Source: Desulfogranum mediterraneum DSM 13871 (GTDB taxonomy: Bacteria > Desulfobacterota > Desulfobulbia > Desulfobulbales > Desulfobulbaceae). From it: a stretch of 64,000 nucleotides of DNA. This document shows, one piece after another, positions 6,405-15,179 of this stretch (positions are counted from its first letter, which is position 1; each line of letters begins with the position of its first letter). The stretch covers positions 1 to 64,000 of the forward strand of contig NZ_AUCW01000023.1 in NCBI RefSeq assembly GCF_000429965.1, written 5' to 3'. The position numbers were made by a program, and so were the translations under genes. The notes under the pieces were generated by a model that saw only the letters and a list, made by a program, of their open reading frames with translations, did no database searches and had not been told where the DNA came from.

Positions 6405-7838
6405 ATGTGTAGATTGAGCATCTTTTGCATTACCACAGCCCTTGTTGCTTTTTTGGGGTTTGGCGGAACCGTCTTTGCGGCTGATCCGGGCGTGATCCAG
6501 AAAACTTTGAACCTTACCCAGCATTGGGGAGGTTATGTTGCATTGATAATCTTTGTCGTGGCATACGCCTTGGTCATGCTCGAAGAGGTTAGCCATATGC
6601 GAAAATCCAAGCCGGTTCTGCTGGCTGCCGGTATCATCTGGGGCATAATCGGTTTGATATATGCGATGAACGGGATTGACCATGTCGCAGAGGCCGCTAT
6701 TCGCCATAATATCCTTGAATATGCTGAGCTGTTTCTCTTTCTGTTGGTTGCCATGACCTTCATCAATGCCATGGATGAGCGGCAAGTGTTTGAGGTGCTC
6801 AGGGTAAAGTTGGTCAATGCCGGCTACTCTTTCAGAAAGCTGTTTTGGATTACAGGCCTTCTGTCCTTTTTTATCTCTCCCGTTGCAGACAATCTCACCA
6901 CTGCCCTGCTTATGTGTGCGGTGGTGATGGCTATCGGTAAAGAGGACAAGAAGTTTGTCGGCTTGGCCTGTATCAATATTGTTGTCGCCGCTAATGCAGG
7001 TGGTGCCTTTAGTCCTTTTGGCGACATTACCACCCTGATGGTATGGCAAAAAGGAATTATTCAGTTCCAGGGTTTTTTAGTCTTGTTTGTGCCTGCTGTG
7101 GTCAACTGGCTGGTGCCGGCCGCTATCATGAGCTTTGCCATACCAGATAAAAAACCGGAATCAGGTGTGGAAGATTTAAAGTTGAAGCGTGGTGCGTTCG
7201 TGATTGTCGGACTTTTTCTCTGGACCATCGCCACTGCGGTAAGCTTTCATAACTTCCTGCACCTTCCCCCGGTGGTCGGCATGATGGCAGGCTTGTCCCT
7301 ATTGAAATTATTCGGTTACTACCTTAACAAGACCCATGTCAAAAACAACCTGACCTATGACCCGAAGAAGGCAGAGGAACGGATCGGACAGGTCGTTCCA
7401 TTTGATGTTTTCACTAAGGTTGCACGGGCCGAGTGGGATACCCTGCTCTTCTTCTATGGTATTATTCTCTGCGTTGGCGGTCTCGGTTTCATGGGCTATC
7501 TGGGACTCGTGTCAAAGGTGATGTACCTGGACTGGGGGGCGACAACCGCCAATGTCATGGTTGGTTGCCTCTCCGCGATCGTTGATAATATTCCGGTCAT
7601 GTTTGCCGTGCTGACCATGATGCCTGATATGTCTCATGGCCAGTGGTTACTTGTCACCCTGACAGCTGGGGTTGGGGGAAGCATGCTTTCCATTGGTTCT
7701 GCAGCAGGCGTGGCCCTCATGGGACAGGCGAGAGGGAAGTACACCTTTTTCGGCCACCTCAAGTGGTCTCCGGTAATTGCCCTGGGGTATGTGGCGAGTA
7801 TCTATACTCATTTTCTTGTAAACGGCTCATTGATGTAG
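6405..7838 (+). CDS. nhaD: NhaD-type Na+/H+ antiporter
   Basis: NhaD antiporters exchange sodium for protons across the inner membrane at alkaline pH or high salt. The ATG at 6405 is chosen over 6381 because AGGAGA (6393-6398) lies six bases before it, giving 477 residues. The N-terminus is a signal-like segment ending TVFAADPG, typical of NhaD. About 12 membrane spans follow. Conserved polar spans include SPVADNLTTALLM, NAGGAFSPFGDITTLMVW and CLSAIVDNIPVMFAVLTM, the ion-translocation core of the IT superfamily. The divergent neighbour encodes NhaR. The gene is probably monocistronic, as a hairpin (7897-7935) and the RAYT element follow. Confidence 0.92.
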   Translation: MCRLSIFCITTALVAFLGFGGTVFAADPGVIQKTLNLTQHWGGYVALIIFVVAYALVMLEEVSHMRKSKPVLLAAGIIWGIIGLIYAMNGIDHVAEAAIRHNILEYAELFLFLLVAMTFINAMDERQVFEVLRVKLVNAGYSFRKLFWITGLLSFFISPVADNLTTALLMCAVVMAIGKEDKKFVGLACINIVVAANAGGAFSPFGDITTLMVWQKGIIQFQGFLVLFVPAVVNWLVPAAIMSFAIPDKKPESGVEDLKLKRGAFVIVGLFLWTIATAVSFHNFLHLPPVVGMMAGLSLLKLFGYYLNKTHVKNNLTYDPKKAEERIGQVVPFDVFTKVARAEWDTLLFFYGIILCVGGLGFMGYLGLVSKVMYLDWGATTANVMVGCLSAIVDNIPVMFAVLTMMPDMSHGQWLLVTLTAGVGGSMLSIGSAAGVALMGQARGKYTFFGHLKWSPVIALGYVASIYTHFLVNGSLM

Positions 7839-7896
7839 TTGAAACGTGACATGTTGAGCATGGAGCCCATGCTCTGGATTGTCATAATAAATTGTC

Positions 7897-7935
7897 GGGC
7901 AGGAGGACGGCCAGGTTTCAAATGTCCTCCTGTCC
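7897..7935. terminator. Hairpin after nhaD
   Basis: GGGCAGGAGGAC (7897-7908) pairs with GTCCTCCTGTCC (7924-7935) with one mismatch around a 15-base loop. No T-tract follows, so it is a stem-loop end or stabiliser rather than a classical terminator. Confidence 0.45.
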
Positions 7936-7996
7936 GGTGAGGCCGGTCGTCGATGGCGGCCACCACATATCCCCATCCAGTTTTTTGGCCTTGTAA

Positions 7997-8813
7997 ATAA
8001 TTGGGGTCAGAGTAAAATTAACCCGTATCGGTACGATCTCAGGAATGCGAAGTCGATGTTCACACTTATCACCACTCCTATATAGAAGCCATGGCCAGAT
8101 TACCCAGAATTTCTCCGGTAGATGTACCGATTCACCTGATACAGCGAGGGAATAATCGCCAGATCTGTTTTGCCTCAGAAGAAGACTTTAGCGCCTATGT
8201 TGGTTGGCTCAAAGAGTACTCAGGCAAATACAAGGTGGATGTTCATTCCTGGGTTATGATGTCCAATCATGTGCACCTATTATGTACTCCTCGTCAGGCA
8301 GGTTCAGTTAGCCTGATGATGCAGGCATTGGGGCGCCGATATGTTCGTTATTTTAATTTTGAATATCAGCGAAGCGGGACGCTATGGGAAGGGCGGTTTA
8401 AATCTTGTTTGGTTCAGCAGGATCGTTACCTGCTGGAAGTATACAGGTATATAGAGCTTAATCCGGTCAGGGCTGGGATGGTTATGGATCCAGGCGAATA
8501 TCGTTGGTCAAGTTATCCTGTTAATGGACTCGGTGTTGCTTCTGATCTGTGTACACCGCACCCTGAATACCTTGGATTGGGTATCGACCCTGTGGAGCGC
8601 CGGAATACCTATCGTGCTCTGTTTGCCCAAGAGGTAGAAGAACCGTTGTTAACAGAAATACGAGTGAATACCAACAAAGGGCTGGCTATCGGGAATGATC
8701 GATTTAAAGAAGAGATGGAGAAGGTAACCGGTAGGAGGGTAAGGGCAAAGAAAAGGGGACGGCCGCTTGGGTGGCGGAAAAAAGAAATGTAATTTTACTC
8801 TGACCCTATTTAC
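7997..8813 (+). mobile_element. RAYT (IS200-like) transposase unit with 17-bp terminal inverted repeats
   Basis: GGGTCAGAGTAAAATTA (8004-8020) and its exact reverse complement (8790-8806) bracket the transposase gene. The right repeat contains the transposase stop codon. Imperfect pairing extends outward through GTAAATA on the left and TATTTAC on the right. A solo left end at 4197-4229 shows past movement or rearrangement. Confidence 0.85.
8091..8792 (+). CDS. REP-associated tyrosine transposase (TnpA-REP, HUH/Y1 type)
   Basis: The 233-residue product begins MARLPRI and contains the IHLIQRGNNR strand, the metal-binding HUH motif in MSNHVHLL, the LWEGRFKSC segment and the catalytic tyrosine region RYIELNPVRAGMV. 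That is the full RAYT core (Pfam Y1_Tnp). These enzymes cut and join single-stranded DNA at palindromic ends. Residues 185-233 form a basic tail (RRVRAKKRGRPLG) that may bind DNA. The frame is intact. The flanking 17-bp repeats are the probable substrates. The abundant GGATNCCCGCCTGCGCGGG palindromes elsewhere in the window differ in sequence, so a link to this enzyme is unproven. Confidence 0.92.
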   Translation: MARLPRISPVDVPIHLIQRGNNRQICFASEEDFSAYVGWLKEYSGKYKVDVHSWVMMSNHVHLLCTPRQAGSVSLMMQALGRRYVRYFNFEYQRSGTLWEGRFKSCLVQQDRYLLEVYRYIELNPVRAGMVMDPGEYRWSSYPVNGLGVASDLCTPHPEYLGLGIDPVERRNTYRALFAQEVEEPLLTEIRVNTNKGLAIGNDRFKEEMEKVTGRRVRAKKRGRPLGWRKKEM

Positions 8814-8833
8814 TTACTATTTACTTCGGGAAT

Positions 8834-8873
8834 AAGGTTAACCGACCGCTTGTCTGCCATCGGTTAACCTTTT
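8834..8873. terminator. Bidirectional terminator between RAYT and porin genes
   Basis: AAGGTTAACCGA (8834-8845) and TCGGTTAACCTT (8860-8871) form a perfect 12-bp stem. The plus strand continues with TT. It can serve both convergent genes. Confidence 0.6.
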
Positions 8874-8970
8874 CTGGACACACCTTAGAGTGGGAAAATA
8901 GAGTGGGAAAAGGGGGCGAGTCTTTCTGGAAAATTTCCCTTTGCCCCGTTTCTTTCCGTTGCCGGGGATG

Positions 8971-10221
8971 TTAGAAGGTAAAATTCACCCGCACCTGAGC
9001 ACGATTATAATCCCATTCAGTTGCTGCGTCATTTTCTTTATCATCGCTTACGACGTAGACGGCGTCAACGGACCAAGCCTCGGTTATCTCGTATTCAACG
9101 TAGAGGTTATGCTCATCCACTTCTGCGTCCGCCGTGTTGTCCATCGGGTCAGTGCCGCCTTCGTAGTGACCAAATGTGTATCCAAGGCTTAAGCCTTCTA
9201 CGCCAATATCACTGAAGTCGTACCCCAGTGACAGGGTATAGGAGTCGGCATCCTGACCCGCTGCAAACTCATTGGCAACCAGCGTATCGATGTTGGTAAA
9301 AAATGGTCCTCCGCCCCAACCGCCGAACAGTGCCTCGCCCTCATCCACCGATGCATGATCATATGCAATTCCGGCTGTGATCCCAATCACGGAGAGTTCA
9401 GCCATCGCCCCGTACAGATTTCCTTCGACTCTGGAACCGATTTCCCCAGAGGTTTGGAGGTTGGTGTTATCGCTCTGGACGACAGCCTGCAGGCCAAGAG
9501 TCAGGGTGATATCTTCGCCCAAGGTGATCGGTGCGACGATATCCGCATAGAAAACATCGACTACATCGGTAACACTGTAGAACCAGAGCCCGGCCTCAAA
9601 TAGATCGCTGCCGTAACTGCCGCCCAGCATCCAGGTGCCATCGGAACCGGCAACCATATCGTCAAAATCTGCATCGTTGTGATAACCGGCATCCACTCCC
9701 TGCCAGGTCGAAAGATAGCCGCCTGTCACTGAAAAATCATTGTATGCATAGTCGGCAACCGCTGCTTCAAAGGTATGCGGTGTCATGCGGATATCATCAC
9801 TGTCGGCAAACGGGGTATCTATAAGTTGGCGGCCCACCCGGATATTAAAATCCTCCCAGCCTCCATTGATGTACGCCTCTGCAAGGAGATCATAGTGTTG
9901 AGCTGGTGAAGACAGTTCATCGTTAAAATTTTCATCATCCGGCTGAATGATACTGTGTGATGTATAAAATGCTGCTCCAAGGGAGAGGCCGTGAAGGGCA
10001 GCAGTTTCAAATTTTAACTGGCCACCGAGTGCCAGGTCATAGGTTGATTTTGCGCCATCTTCCTCCGGATCGAGCCAGATATAGCCAAGACGAATCTGGC
10101 CACTTGGCGTACCTTTTGTAAACATTTCCGTGAAGGATGTCGCCTCCTCGGTTGCTTGCGCGGGGGCCATGCTGCCTATCAGTATGCTGGCGGTTACTAA
10201 CGAAATTGTTGTCTTTTTCAT
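8971..10221 (-). CDS. Outer-membrane beta-barrel porin under riboswitch control
   Basis: The 416-residue protein has a signal peptide (MKKTTISLVTASILIG to APAQA) and a run of alternating hydrophobic strands. It ends in VRVNFTF, the C-terminal phenylalanine signature recognised by the BAM complex. It resembles OprD/Opr-type porins of epsilon- and deltaproteobacteria and has no TonB box or plug domain. AAAGGAGGTG precedes the ATG. About 190 bases upstream lies a cobalamin riboswitch, followed by an intrinsic terminator (10271-10308), all on the same strand. Expression should therefore fall when cobalamin is plentiful. An uptake role for cobalamin, a precursor or cobalt is an inference. The neighbouring nhaD gives no clue to the substrate. 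Confidence 0.85.
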   Translation of the reverse strand: MKKTTISLVTASILIGSMAPAQATEEATSFTEMFTKGTPSGQIRLGYIWLDPEEDGAKSTYDLALGGQLKFETAALHGLSLGAAFYTSHSIIQPDDENFNDELSSPAQHYDLLAEAYINGGWEDFNIRVGRQLIDTPFADSDDIRMTPHTFEAAVADYAYNDFSVTGGYLSTWQGVDAGYHNDADFDDMVAGSDGTWMLGGSYGSDLFEAGLWFYSVTDVVDVFYADIVAPITLGEDITLTLGLQAVVQSDNTNLQTSGEIGSRVEGNLYGAMAELSVIGITAGIAYDHASVDEGEALFGGWGGGPFFTNIDTLVANEFAAGQDADSYTLSLGYDFSDIGVEGLSLGYTFGHYEGGTDPMDNTADAEVDEHNLYVEYEITEAWSVDAVYVVSDDKENDAATEWDYNRAQVRVNFTF

Positions 10222-10270
10222 TTCACACCTCCTTTAAGAAGTTTCAGGTTGGAGATGTGCTTGAAAAAGC

Positions 10271-10308
10271 AAAAAAATCCCCGAACCTATTCAATAATAG
10301 ATCCGAGG
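10271..10308 (-). terminator. Riboswitch expression-platform terminator
   Basis: On the minus strand CCTCGGATCTATT (10308-10296) pairs completely, counting G-U pairs, with AATAGGTTCGGGG (10291-10279). A run of seven T after one A follows (10277-10271). It lies between the cobalamin aptamer and the porin start, the position expected of a transcription attenuator. Confidence 0.8.
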
Positions 10309-10409
10309 AGTCCCTGTTTTTCCACGAATATTCCACAAGCACATGCCCCTTGTCCACGAGGGTGCTCTTTTCCCGCTGTGCATCTTTGTCGGCACATCCA
10401 GAATATTCT

Positions 10410-10567
10410 CAGACAGGTCTTCTGACTCCCGGCTCGTCCTCCTTTTGCGCCTTCCCAACTCCTGGAAGTCAGTGGCTAAAATGCAAAAGTCGTCCCCGGT
10501 CACAGCGGCGGGCCCGTTCCGGATTTTTACCGGATTCCCTATTAAACTCAGTTAAGAGTACCTAAGA
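10410..10567 (-). promoter_or_regulatory. Cobalamin (B12) riboswitch aptamer
   Basis: Read on the minus strand, the region shows the cobalamin aptamer landmarks in order. AATAGGGAATCCGGT and AAAATCCGG are followed by GGGCCCGCCGCTGTGACC, then the B12 box AGTCAGAAGACCTGTC (10427-10412). These match the family consensus for the conserved core and the B12 box. A promoter with 17-base spacing lies just upstream (10577-10605), so the aptamer is the first thing transcribed. The porin gene at 8971-10221 is the only gene downstream. Confidence 0.88.
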
Positions 10568-10576
10568 ACAGCCGTT

Positions 10577-10605
10577 GTCTAAGCAATAAATTGAAGAGAA
10601 GTCAA
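10577..10605 (-). promoter_or_regulatory. Promoter of the riboswitch-porin transcript
   Basis: On the minus strand TTGACT (10605-10600) and TTAGAC (10582-10577) have a 17-base spacer. Transcription would begin around 10570, at the edge of the aptamer. Confidence 0.5.
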
Positions 10606-11267
10606 CGCCAATGTTTTTTTTTAACCCAAAAAACGAAACGGTGAACAGATAACGGTTTGAGAGCCTTGGCTGCCAAGGGAAACAGGGGCCAACGATCCTT
10701 TTACCAAAGCGAGAGGCGCCTGCGGTGCATCAAGGTCCAGGGTCCGGGGGAAAAAATCGGGGCTATCCGGATCAGCCAAGCCATGGGCAGCGGGGGCGCT
10801 CAATCATGTACTTTTTGGCTGTTATTGACAAGTTGGCGGGATCCGGTCTTGGAGAAAGCAGGAAGCGCTCTTGGGGCTAGCTTTTGGCGGGCAAAGGGGA
10901 TGGGGAGTTTTACATTGGTGTGGTGGAGTAGGGACCTGCTGAGGGGGGCCGGGAACGGTACAACATTCAAGCAGAAGGCGTTACCATGGGACATCAGAGC
11001 AAGAGAAAACAGGTCAAAAGGTGGCGTAAATTTGGAAAATGCGACGCAGGAAAGAAATGAGCCTCCAGTAGAACGTATGATATGGGCCGTTACTGTAAGG
11101 GCCTGGATGCCCGCCTGCGCGGGCATGACGTCGAGGTGTGAGGTGCGGAGCATTTCTGGATGCCTGGTTGACCGGGCATGGTGTCGGGGAAGAGAGGTAT
11201 AGTCGGGGCAACCTGGCTGCTCGGTTTCGGGGGCGTGAGGCCGGGGAAAAGAGGGCTCTTCGACGTT
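10606..11267. other. Repeat-rich region without a gene
   Basis: Long frames exist on both strands here but none has family features, and the region shares a dispersed repeat with 14.6-14.95 kb. It holds repeat copy A (10890-11225) and a REP-like palindrome (11105-11130). Confidence 0.5.
10890..11225 (+). repeat. Dispersed repeat, copy A (about 335 bp)
   Basis: The sequence is closely similar to 14600-14945, with the same order of blocks: GCAGAAGGCGTT, CCATGGGACATCAGAGCAAG, AAAATGCGACGCAG, GAGCCTCCAGTAGAA and the palindrome at 11105-11130. In this copy a 24-codon frame beginning MGHQSKRKQVKRWRKFGK is open; in copy B an extra A breaks it. A start and strong basic composition are seen, but no evidence that it is translated. 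Confidence 0.75.
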
Positions 11268-11467
11268 TCAAGTGAAAAAGCCGAAGCCCGCTTCCCCGGA
11301 GCGAGTAATCATCTGCAGCAGCTTGCGGATCTGAGCTTGGATGCGCATCAGATTGGCCTTGGTGAACTTCTGCTGGCCGATTTGGTACACTGGTTATCGG
11401 CCAGGATGTTTTTTTCGGCTGCCAGGTAGCTTTTTAATCGTTTCTGAACTTCTGTCTGGGTGGGCAT
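11268..11467 (-). pseudogene. Remnant of a small phage-type protein (one frameshift)
   Basis: On the minus strand, ATG at 11467 starts MPTQTEVQKRLKSYLAAEKN. After one frameshift near CQCTK/IGQQKF the frame continues with KFTKANLMRIQAQIRKLLQM to a TGA at 11268. The pattern (short helix, then IG---FTRANL---R--I) resembles a small phage-associated protein family that I recall only by pattern. Surrounding repeats suggest an old prophage or element remnant. Confidence 0.45.
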
Positions 11468-11799
11468 GTTTGCTCAAAGGGGGGGAGTGCTGCCGGTAGT
11501 ACTGGCGGGTATGGAATGGCGCGGATAATGCCGGTTGTTGAGTGAAACTGGTATGCGTCTTTGGCGAAATGTGTGGACGGTATAAATCGTGTGGATGGTA
11601 AATTAATACTTACTCTGCAGTCGCTTCAGGGAGGTTGAGAAAAGATCTCGATTTTTATCATCTTTCAAAGCGATTATTCTCGATCATGATCTGAGAGAGA
11701 TTTGCTTACCTTTTACTTCCTTTGGAAAAGATAAAATATTGGCTATAAGGTTTATGTAAACTCAGGGCTTACCGCACAGTATCGCATAATGAGGGGGAT
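11468..11799. promoter_or_regulatory. Upstream region of the hybrid kinase
   Basis: About 330 bases without a gene. It becomes A+T-rich towards 11750 and ends in AGGGGG before the kinase ATG. No operator was defined. Confidence 0.3.
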
Positions 11800-14397
11800 A
11801 TGGAATACAGCAAGAAATCTGAAGACCAATTCGTTGTAGAAATTGAGCAATTACTTCAATCGAGCGGAAGTGTCCTGGAGCTGCTTGAAGCCTCGCCAGT
11901 ATGTACGAAAATTGTGGATCTTGATTTTAATCTCAAATACATGAGTGCTGTTGGGGTAAAAGATCTCAACATCAAAGATATCTCAGAGTACTACGGGAAA
12001 CCTTACCCTTTTTGTTTTTATCCTGAATTATTCAGGGTCAACATGGGTAACAGTCTGGTGAAAGCCAAAATGTATGGAGAAGTTGTTACTCAAGAAGGTG
12101 TCGTGAATGACCTTGAAGGCAATGAGCAGCACTACCTTTCGACACTTGTGCCGGTGAAAAACGATAAGCGTGAAGTTGAGTGCATCATGATCGTCTCAAC
12201 AAATATTACTGTGCAAAAAGAAGCGGAATACGCTTTGAAACAGGGCCTTGAAGGCTTGGAGATGCAGGTTGGATCACGCACTGTCGAGCTGGAAAAAAGT
12301 GAACAGCGTTTTGCCGCAGCCATGCAGGCTGCCAATGATGGGTTGTGGGACTGGAATCTTGAAACCGATGAAGTGTATTATTCTCCACGTTGGAAAAGTA
12401 TGCTTGGCTATGGAGAAGAAGAGCTTGATTGTGTTTTGGATACATTTGTGACTCTTGTTCATCCTGATGAAAAGGAGAAAGTGTTGGGGATGGCTCGTGA
12501 CTACATCGAGGGGCATGCTGATTCCTATGAAGCTGAAGTGACTATGCGTCATAAGTGTGGTCATGACATCATGGTCCTGTCCCGAGGTTTTCTTGTTCGG
12601 AGTAAAGTTGATGGTAAACCTGTTCGGTTGATTGGAACTCATGCGGACATTACCGAGAGGAAGAAGTCCGAGCAATTTATTCTGGATACTTCAGGCATCC
12701 TCAAGATGATTGCCCTGCGAGAGCCTAAGGACAAAATCTATGACGCTATCGCGCATTTATATGAATCTCGCCATCCGGGAATGCGTTGTTCCATGCTGAT
12801 CCTTGAGGGGAATAAACTTATGCATGCGGGAGCCCCCAGCATGCCAAAAGAGTATTGTGACGCAGTAAACGGACTGGAAAATGGTCCCAATGTTGGTTCA
12901 TGCGGAACATCCACCTATCATGGAATACGGGTAGTGGTTGAGGATATTGATACAGATCCTAAATGGGAAAAAATCAAACACGTGGCTCTTCCCCATGGTA
13001 TGCGCTGTTGCTGGTCTGAACCTATTAAAAATTCAAAGGGTGAGGTCTTGGGTGCTTTTGGCATGTATTACAATTATCCTGCACGCCCAAATGAAGCGGA
13101 ATCCAATGATTTGTCGTCGGCAGCTCGACTCGCTGGAATTATTATGGAGAGGGAGAAGTCGGAAAAAGAATTGGAACAGCACAGAGAACATCTTGAAAGA
13201 TTGGTTTTTCAACGAACTCGCCAGCTTGAGTCGGCTAAGGTGGAAGCGGAAGCCGCGAACATAGCAAAAGGTAACTTCTTGGCGAATATGTCTCATGAAA
13301 TTCGTACACCTATGAATGCGCTTTTAGGGTTGTCACGTCTTGCACTCCAAACAAATCTTAATCCAAAGCAACATGACTACGTAGAGAAGATAAATAGTTC
13401 TGCCGAATCCCTGTTAGGGATCATTAATGATATTCTTGATTTCTCAAAAATTGAAGCAGGTATGCTCGAAATTGACAACATTCAATTTGATCTCAGTGAT
13501 ACTGTCAGGCAGGTGATGGATGTCTTTCATCTGTCTGCTTTAGGTAAGGGGTTGGATTTAAAGGTTAACGTTTCTGCTGGCACTCCATCTCATCTCATCG
13601 GTGACCCTTTACGCTTTAGACAGGTACTTACTAACCTTGTTGGCAATGCTGTTAAGTTTACAGAAAAAGGCTCGGTCTCTGTCGCTGTCCAATCTCTTGA
13701 AAGAGGTGATGGAAAAGTTAAGCTGCAAGTCACTGTTTCGGATACGGGTATCGGAATAACTCAAGAGCAATCTGAAAATATTTTTGGAGCTTTCAATCAG
13801 GCTGATACCTCTACAACTAGGGAGTTTGGCGGAACCGGGCTTGGATTGTCGATCACCAGGCATCTTGTTGGATTGATGGGGGGGAATATATGGGTAGAGC
13901 CTAACGTTGATGAAGGTTCTACCTTTATTTTTACTCTCCTTTTCGGAGAAGGTTCAGGTGCGAATGACTTGGAAGTAGTCAACAAAAAAAGCGGCGTGCC
14001 AGACTTCAGGGGTGTGCGGATTCTCTTGGTTGAAGATGACAAGATTAACCAGCAGGTAGCTCAGGAGTTACTTGAGCTAACCCAATGTTCAATACTAGTT
14101 GCAAATAACGGGAAGGAGGCTGTTGAGGTTGTTGCCTCAGATTCACAGATTGATCTCGTGCTTATGGATGTTCAGATGCCCGTTATGAATGGACTTGATG
14201 CGACGAGAAAAATAAGAGAAAGTGAGAGCGATAAAGAAAGAGTGCCAATCATTGCAATGACGGGAGCAGCAATGGATGCAGAGCGTATTTGTGCACTTGA
14301 GGCTGGTATGGATGCGCTTATTGCCAAGCCTTTTACTTTAGAACGCCTATACTCGGAACTTACCAGGTGGATAAAGAACCCATACCCGAATTCGTGA
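11800..14397 (+). CDS. Hybrid histidine kinase: PAS-PAS-GAF-HisKA-HATPase-REC
   Basis: The 865-residue protein has no membrane span, so it should sense in the cytoplasm. A PAS-like domain (about 20-140) is followed by a canonical PAS/PAC (about 165-290, GLWDWNLETDEVYYSPRWK) and a GAF domain (about 300-450). The HisKA box MSHEIRTPMNALLG places the phospho-histidine at H499. The ATPase has N (NLVGNAVKF), G1 (DTGIGI) and G2 (GGTGLGLSI) boxes. A receiver domain follows with acidic residues D746/D747, phosphoacceptor D790 and K843. AGGGGG lies just before the ATG. Phosphate likely passes to an unlinked Hpt protein, since none is nearby. The neighbours on both sides are repeats, so it appears to stand alone. 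Confidence 0.93.
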   Translation: MEYSKKSEDQFVVEIEQLLQSSGSVLELLEASPVCTKIVDLDFNLKYMSAVGVKDLNIKDISEYYGKPYPFCFYPELFRVNMGNSLVKAKMYGEVVTQEGVVNDLEGNEQHYLSTLVPVKNDKREVECIMIVSTNITVQKEAEYALKQGLEGLEMQVGSRTVELEKSEQRFAAAMQAANDGLWDWNLETDEVYYSPRWKSMLGYGEEELDCVLDTFVTLVHPDEKEKVLGMARDYIEGHADSYEAEVTMRHKCGHDIMVLSRGFLVRSKVDGKPVRLIGTHADITERKKSEQFILDTSGILKMIALREPKDKIYDAIAHLYESRHPGMRCSMLILEGNKLMHAGAPSMPKEYCDAVNGLENGPNVGSCGTSTYHGIRVVVEDIDTDPKWEKIKHVALPHGMRCCWSEPIKNSKGEVLGAFGMYYNYPARPNEAESNDLSSAARLAGIIMEREKSEKELEQHREHLERLVFQRTRQLESAKVEAEAANIAKGNFLANMSHEIRTPMNALLGLSRLALQTNLNPKQHDYVEKINSSAESLLGIINDILDFSKIEAGMLEIDNIQFDLSDTVRQVMDVFHLSALGKGLDLKVNVSAGTPSHLIGDPLRFRQVLTNLVGNAVKFTEKGSVSVAVQSLERGDGKVKLQVTVSDTGIGITQEQSENIFGAFNQADTSTTREFGGTGLGLSITRHLVGLMGGNIWVEPNVDEGSTFIFTLLFGEGSGANDLEVVNKKSGVPDFRGVRILLVEDDKINQQVAQELLELTQCSILVANNGKEAVEVVASDSQIDLVLMDVQMPVMNGLDATRKIRESESDKERVPIIAMTGAAMDAERICALEAGMDALIAKPFTLERLYSELTRWIKNPYPNS

Positions 14398-14533
14398 CGT
14401 AGCAGTTCGTACCCATGCGCTGCACTTAAAGCGGTTGTTTTTTGGGTCTATCCGAATCTCCCTCGCATCAGTTGCGGGGGCCCTCAAACAGAGCCATCTC
14501 TCTCTTCTCTCAGCCATCCATTTTTTGACTGTC

Positions 14534-14556
14534 CTTCCCGCACGGGCGGGAATCCA
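14534..14556 (-). repeat. REP-like palindrome, degenerate
   Basis: TTCCCGCACGGGCGGGAATC is an inverted version of the GGATNCCCGCCTGCGCGGG family that recurs in the window. Confidence 0.5.
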
Positions 14557-14599
14557 GTTTTCGCGGAACCATGAAGCACCATTGGGTCTGGATCCTGGC

Positions 14600-14945
14600 G
14601 AGCAACGGGATGGGGCATTCTGCACTGGTGTAACCAACGATCTGCGAAGGCGTGTCTGGGGTCATGAAAACACTCGAGCAGAAGGCGTTGCCATGGGACA
14701 TCAGAGCAAGAGAAAAACAGGTCAAAAGGTGGCGTAATTTTGGAAAATGCGACGCAGAGAAGAAATGAGCCTCCAGTAGAAGGTGTGGTATGAACCATTA
14801 CCGTAAAGGCCTGGATGCCCGCCTGCGCGGGCATGACGTCGAGGTGTGGAGCTGCGCTCGGGGTACCCCTGGATGCCGGGGTGACCGGCCATGATGTCGA
14901 GGAAGAGAGGTGCAGTCGGGGCAAGCTGGCTGCCCGGTAGTGCTG
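14600..14945 (+). repeat. Dispersed repeat, copy B
   Basis: Homologous along its length to 10890-11225, with an internal REP-like palindrome at about 14813-14838. The short MGHQSKRK frame is broken here by one extra A. The two copies flank the hybrid kinase gene in direct orientation, so recombination between them could delete it. Confidence 0.75.
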
Positions 14946-15179
14946 GCCGGGGAAGGGAGGTGCGGTCGGTGTGCCCCCGGATGGCCGCCTTCGGAGCAAG
15001 CTGTCATGGCTTCCGGGATTTCGAATAGCTTCTGCCGCCTCAGGTCCCTGTGGGGGAGTAGGCGGGTCCTTTGTTGAAAAAATAGCTTGGCCTGTTTGGA
15101 GATCGCGAGAGAAATTGCTATAATTGCAGAAGGTTGAATCGAGGTAATTCGTCTTCTCTTCTCGAACAGAGGTACTGCC

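Noticed and set aside
6363-7049. 228-codon minus-strand frame
   Set aside because: Shadow of nhaD; composition is that of antisense to membrane helices.
10657-11202. 181-codon plus-strand frame
   Set aside because: Runs through the dispersed repeat and REP palindrome; no protein-family features.
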